DNA of 48,586 nt, from NCBI GenBank assembly GCA_029261835.1, contig JAJDAO010000030.1:85308-133893 (forward strand), read 5' to 3'. Source of the DNA: Deltaproteobacteria bacterium. Lineage in GTDB: Bacteria > Myxococcota_A > UBA9160 > UBA4427. The notes beneath the pieces were generated by a model that was given only the letters and a program-made list of their open reading frames with translations, searched no databases and had not been told where the DNA came from. Shown piece by piece: positions 46,041-48,586 of the stretch. How positions within the stretch are numbered: the first letter of the stretch is position 1; each line of letters opens with the position of its first letter. The position numbers were made by a program, and so were the translations under genes.

Positions 46041-46316
46041 TCAGCGCCTCACCTTCCTGTCGGAGGCATGCCCAGTGAACTTCCTCGTTGGTGCGAATTC
46101 ACCCAGGCGATGTCCGACCATATTCTCTGTCACGAACACCGGCATGAAGAGCTTCCCGTTGTGAACGTGGAATGTGAGCCCGACGAACTCCGGCGTGATC
46201 ATCGACCGCCGCGACCAGGTGCGGAGTACCTGCTTGGAACCCGAAGCCAGCAGTCGATCGATCTTGCGCTGAAGGCTCGGATCAACGAACGGTCCCTTCT
46301 TGAGAGAGCGTGCCAT
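46041..46316 (-). CDS. rpsS: 30S ribosomal protein S19
   Basis: 91 residues beginning [20 protein letters not shown]. The blocks [20 protein letters not shown] and [20 protein letters not shown] are the S19 signature. S19 forms a head complex with S13. It starts directly after the rplB stop, without a gap. Confidence 0.98.
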   Translation of the reverse strand: MARSLKKGPFVDPSLQRKIDRLLASGSKQVLRTWSRRSMITPEFVGLTFHVHNGKLFMPVFVTENMVGHRLGEFAPTRKFTGHASDRKVRR

Positions 46317-47147
46317 CTACTTCTTCCCTCGTCGCTTGACGATGTACTTGTCCGAGCGGCTGTTTCTTCGCGTCTTACGTCCCTTCGTGGGCTTGCCCCA
46401 CGGCGTGCAGGGATGACGCCCACCAGACGACCTGCCCTCACCCCCCCCCATCGGGTGATCCACCGGATTCATCGCAACACCGCGCACGTTCGGGCGCTTG
46501 CCCTTCCAGCGCGTCCGGCCCGCCTTGCCTACCCGCTGATTCTCGTGCTCCGAGTTTCCCACTTGCCCCACAGCGGCCATGCAGTCGACGTGCACCATCC
46601 GCATCTCGCCACTCGGGAGACGAAGGGTCGCCATCTTGCCCTCGCGCGCCATCAGCTGCGCGCTCGTGCCGGCGGAACGAACCATCTGCGCTCCCTTTCC
46701 AGGCTTGAGCTCGATCGCGTGCAGCTGGGTACCCACCGGGATGTCTTGCAGGGGGAGTGCGTTTCCCGGCCGGATATCGGAACCGGAGCCAGACTCTACT
46801 CGATCACCGACCTTCAGCTCATTCGGCGCGAGGATGTAGCGCTTCTCTCCGTCCGCGTAATGCAACAGAGCAATGTTCGCCGAGCGGTTCGGATCGTATT
46901 CAATCGCGGCGACCTTGGCCGGAATGCCCGTCTTCTCGCGTCGGAAATCCACCTTTCGATAGCGGCGCTTGTGCCCCCCACCGCGCTGGAAGGACGTGAT
47001 CCGACCATGGACGTTTCGTCCACCGCTCCTGCTGACCCGCCCCTCGACCAGAGACCGCTCCGGACGCCCGCGTGTGACCTCGGCGAAGTCCGAAACGCTC
47101 ATGTTGCGTCGGCCAGGGCTCGTCGGTTTGTAGACCTTGACAGGCAT
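46317..47147 (-). CDS. rplB: 50S ribosomal protein L2
   Basis: 276 residues beginning [20 protein letters not shown]. Conserved blocks are [40 protein letters not shown], the peptidyl-transferase loop [20 protein letters not shown] and [19 protein letters not shown]2 is the largest and most conserved large-subunit protein. It starts 9 bp after the rplW stop. Confidence 0.98.
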   Translation of the reverse strand: MPVKVYKPTSPGRRNMSVSDFAEVTRGRPERSLVEGRVSRSGGRNVHGRITSFQRGGGHKRRYRKVDFRREKTGIPAKVAAIEYDPNRSANIALLHYADGEKRYILAPNELKVGDRVESGSGSDIRPGNALPLQDIPVGTQLHAIELKPGKGAQMVRSAGTSAQLMAREGKMATLRLPSGEMRMVHVDCMAAVGQVGNSEHENQRVGKAGRTRWKGKRPNVRGVAMNPVDHPMGGGEGRSSGGRHPCTPWGKPTKGRKTRRNSRSDKYIVKRRGKK

Positions 47148-47156
47148 ATTCCCTAC

Positions 47157-47444
47157 CTACACTCCCTCGAAGAACTCGATCGATTGCCCCTCGCCGAGCT
47201 CAACGATGGCTTTCTTCCACTCCGCTCGTCTGCCGATCTTCATGCCCACGCGCCGCTTCTTCCGGTGCTGCCGCATGGTTCGAACCTTGACGACATCGAC
47301 GCCAAAGAGCGCCTCCACAGCCCGCTGGATGTCGTGCTTGTTCGCCCTTGGATCGACTGCGAAGGTGGCGAGATTCTGCTCTTCCCGTCCAATATTGCTC
47401 TTCTCGCTGACCAGTGGGCGCCGGATGACCTCGTGGATATTCAC
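47157..47444 (-). CDS. rplW: 50S ribosomal protein L23
   Basis: 95 residues: VIRRPLVSEKSNIGREEQNL, FAVDPRANKHDIQRAVEALF and GVDVVKVRTMRQHRKKRRVG. L23 is the tunnel-exit docking site for trigger factor and SRP. Its ATG overlaps the rplD stop as ATGA. Confidence 0.98.
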   Translation of the reverse strand: MNIHEVIRRPLVSEKSNIGREEQNLATFAVDPRANKHDIQRAVEALFGVDVVKVRTMRQHRKKRRVGMKIGRRAEWKKAIVELGEGQSIEFFEGV

Positions 47445-48091
47445 GCCGTCGTCCCCTTTCCGCTCCCGGAAAAGCGCTGGTTCAAGGACTCCACCGCCGC
47501 CTTGCTCATGAGCAGTCTCGAGTGGCGCAATACATCGTAGACGTTGAGCCCTTCGGCACGGATCAGACCGACGCCGGTAAGGTTCCGCGCGGAGGCCTCG
47601 ACGTGTGCGTCGGGCTCGGCCAGGACGATCAGAACGGTTTCTCCAGCCAGGCCAAGGCTCGACAGAATCTGCGCCATCCGCTTGGTCTTGAACTCGCCCA
47701 CTTCAAGCTGATCCACGACTGTGATGGCGCCGCCCTGCAAACGCTCGGTCAAGGCGCTGCTGAGCGCTGCTCGTCTCACCTTCTTCGGCAGATTGTGTCC
47801 ATGCGTCCGCGGGACCGGCCCGAATACGACGCCCCCACCTGCCCACTGCGCAGCTCGCGTGGTGCCCTGACGGGCCCGACCGGTCCCCTTCTGTCGGTAG
47901 GGCTTGGCCCCGCCGCCAGAGACCGCAGCGCGATTCTTCGTGCTGTGAGTTCCCTGACTGCGCAGCGCGAGCTGGCGTCGAACCTCGGCATGATACAGGT
48001 ACGGCCGCACCTTGGCTTCGAACACCGCCGCGGCGAGATCAAGTGATCCCGCCTCTTCATTCTCAGTCGTAACGACGTCGACGCTGGCCAT
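47441..48091 (-). CDS. rplD: 50S ribosomal protein L4
   Basis: 216 residues. The tunnel loop region has RSQGTHSTKNRAAVSGGGAK then KGTGRARQGTTRAAQWAGGG and VFGPVPRTHGHNLPKKVRRA. In E. coli L4 also represses the S10 operon. Here its start lies only 2 bp after the rpsJ stop, with no rplC (L3) between them as in the classical operon. Confidence 0.98.
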   Translation of the reverse strand: MASVDVVTTENEEAGSLDLAAAVFEAKVRPYLYHAEVRRQLALRSQGTHSTKNRAAVSGGGAKPYRQKGTGRARQGTTRAAQWAGGGVVFGPVPRTHGHNLPKKVRRAALSSALTERLQGGAITVVDQLEVGEFKTKRMAQILSSLGLAGETVLIVLAEPDAHVEASARNLTGVGLIRAEGLNVYDVLRHSRLLMSKAAVESLNQRFSGSGKGTTA

Positions 48092-48093
48092 GA

Positions 48094-48411
48094 CTAGAGC
48101 TTGATCTCCACGTCGACACCGGCCGCGAGTTCCAGCTTCATCAGCGCGTCTACGGTCTGTGGTGTCGGATCCAGTATGTCGATCAGCCGCTTATGCGTCC
48201 GAATCTCGAACTGCTCCCGCGACTTCTTGTCGATGTGTGGCCCACGCAGCACAGTGTACTTATTGATGTTCGTTGGCAAAGGGATGGGACCCGCCACACG
48301 AGCGCCGGTTCTAAGGGCCGTATCCACAATCTCCCCGGCACTCTGGTCGAGAAGCTTGTAGTCGTACGCCTTCATGCGTATTCGGATCTTCTGCGCCGTG
48401 TTGTCGGCCAT
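48094..48411 (-). CDS. rpsJ: 30S ribosomal protein S10
   Basis: 105 residues: [40 protein letters not shown] and [20 protein letters not shown] are S10 signatures. S10 also serves as NusE in antitermination. The ATG has GAGG 7 nt upstream and lies 41 bp after the tuf stop. First gene of the S10 part of the cluster. Confidence 0.98.
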   Translation of the reverse strand: MADNTAQKIRIRMKAYDYKLLDQSAGEIVDTALRTGARVAGPIPLPTNINKYTVLRGPHIDKKSREQFEIRTHKRLIDILDPTPQTVDALMKLELAAGVDVEIKL

Positions 48412-48452
48412 TCACTACCCTCACTTGGCGGGACGGCTCCGCTGAGCCCTGC

Positions 48453-48586
48453 TTACTCGATCACCTCGGAAACAACGCCGGCCCCGACAGTGCGACCGCC
48501 TTCCCGAATTGCGAACCGCAGCTCCTTGTCCATCGCGATCGGCGTAATCAGCGTCACCGACATCTCCACATTGTCACCGGGCATCA
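48453..48586 (-). CDS. tuf: Elongation factor Tu, C-terminal end (cut by window edge)
   Basis: The last 44 codons are visible: [20 protein letters not shown], then [20 protein letters not shown] and a TAA stop. This is the beta-barrel domain III of EF-Tu, which delivers aminoacyl-tRNA to the ribosome. The order tuf-rpsJ is the usual junction of the str and S10 operons. Confidence 0.97.
   Translation of the reverse strand, partial: MPGDNVEMSVTLITPIAMDKELRFAIREGGRTVGAGVVSEVIE

Noticed and set aside
46017..47540. 507-codon open frame on the plus strand opposite rplB, rplW and rplD
   Set aside because: Antisense to clear ribosomal protein genes; no ribosome site or family motif. Long antisense frames are common in GC-rich DNA.

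Overview
The window is GC-rich and tightly packed, with many ATGA, GTGA and TGATG stop/start overlaps and frequent GTG starts. The gene content is that of a Gram-negative, deltaproteobacterial-type bacterium (Myxococcota, Desulfobacterota, Binatota or a relative). Points in favour are an exosortase-type (PEP-CTERM) surface protein, a K+-independent membrane pyrophosphatase, a pyrR-pyrB-pyrC-carAB operon with a type I dihydroorotase, and signal peptidase, SPOR and FtsB-type envelope genes. There is no rRNA or complete tRNA gene, so this placement is an inference. Almost all genes lie on the minus strand; the exceptions are a TPP enzyme, a response regulator, and the transposase with a tiny ORF beside it.

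Layout from left to right. (1) 1-6391: amino-acid and energy metabolism (hom fragment, AlaC-type aminotransferase, lipoyl synthase, APC permease, proton-pumping pyrophosphatase). (2) 6392-13213: an accessory stretch with an acetolactate-synthase-like TPP enzyme, a secreted pentapeptide-repeat protein with a PEP-CTERM tail, and a complete 2.65-kb IS1-family element at 10133-12783. The element has 17-bp terminal inverted repeats and an 8-10 bp target duplication, and carries two minus-strand passenger genes, a structured tRNA-like RNA region, the transposase and a 42-residue basic peptide. Beyond it is a small secreted protein. (3) 13358-15416: leuA preceded by an apparent attenuator with a Leu-rich leader peptide. 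(4) 15413-17795: a membrane histidine kinase and a divergent single-domain response regulator. (5) 17866-27815: pyrR-pyrB-pyrC-carA-carB-recG behind a recognisable promoter and a PyrR-type RNA loop that abuts the pyrR ribosome binding site. (6) 27826-34892: lepB, lepA, rfbD, a SPOR protein, argS, an ftsB-like gene and a tlpA-like thioredoxin. (7) 34941-48586: the fused S10/spc/alpha ribosomal superoperon from tuf (cut by the window end) to rplQ.

The superoperon keeps the classical order but lacks rplC (L3), rplX (L24), rpsN (S14) and infA (IF1) at their usual positions. Each gap is closed by a clean junction of 0-46 bp.

The features most worth checking are the passenger-carrying IS1-family element and its tRNA-like RNA, the leuL attenuator, the PyrR loop placed for translational control, a 16-bp inverted repeat that buries the permease ribosome binding site, and the four ribosomal/translation genes missing from their usual positions.
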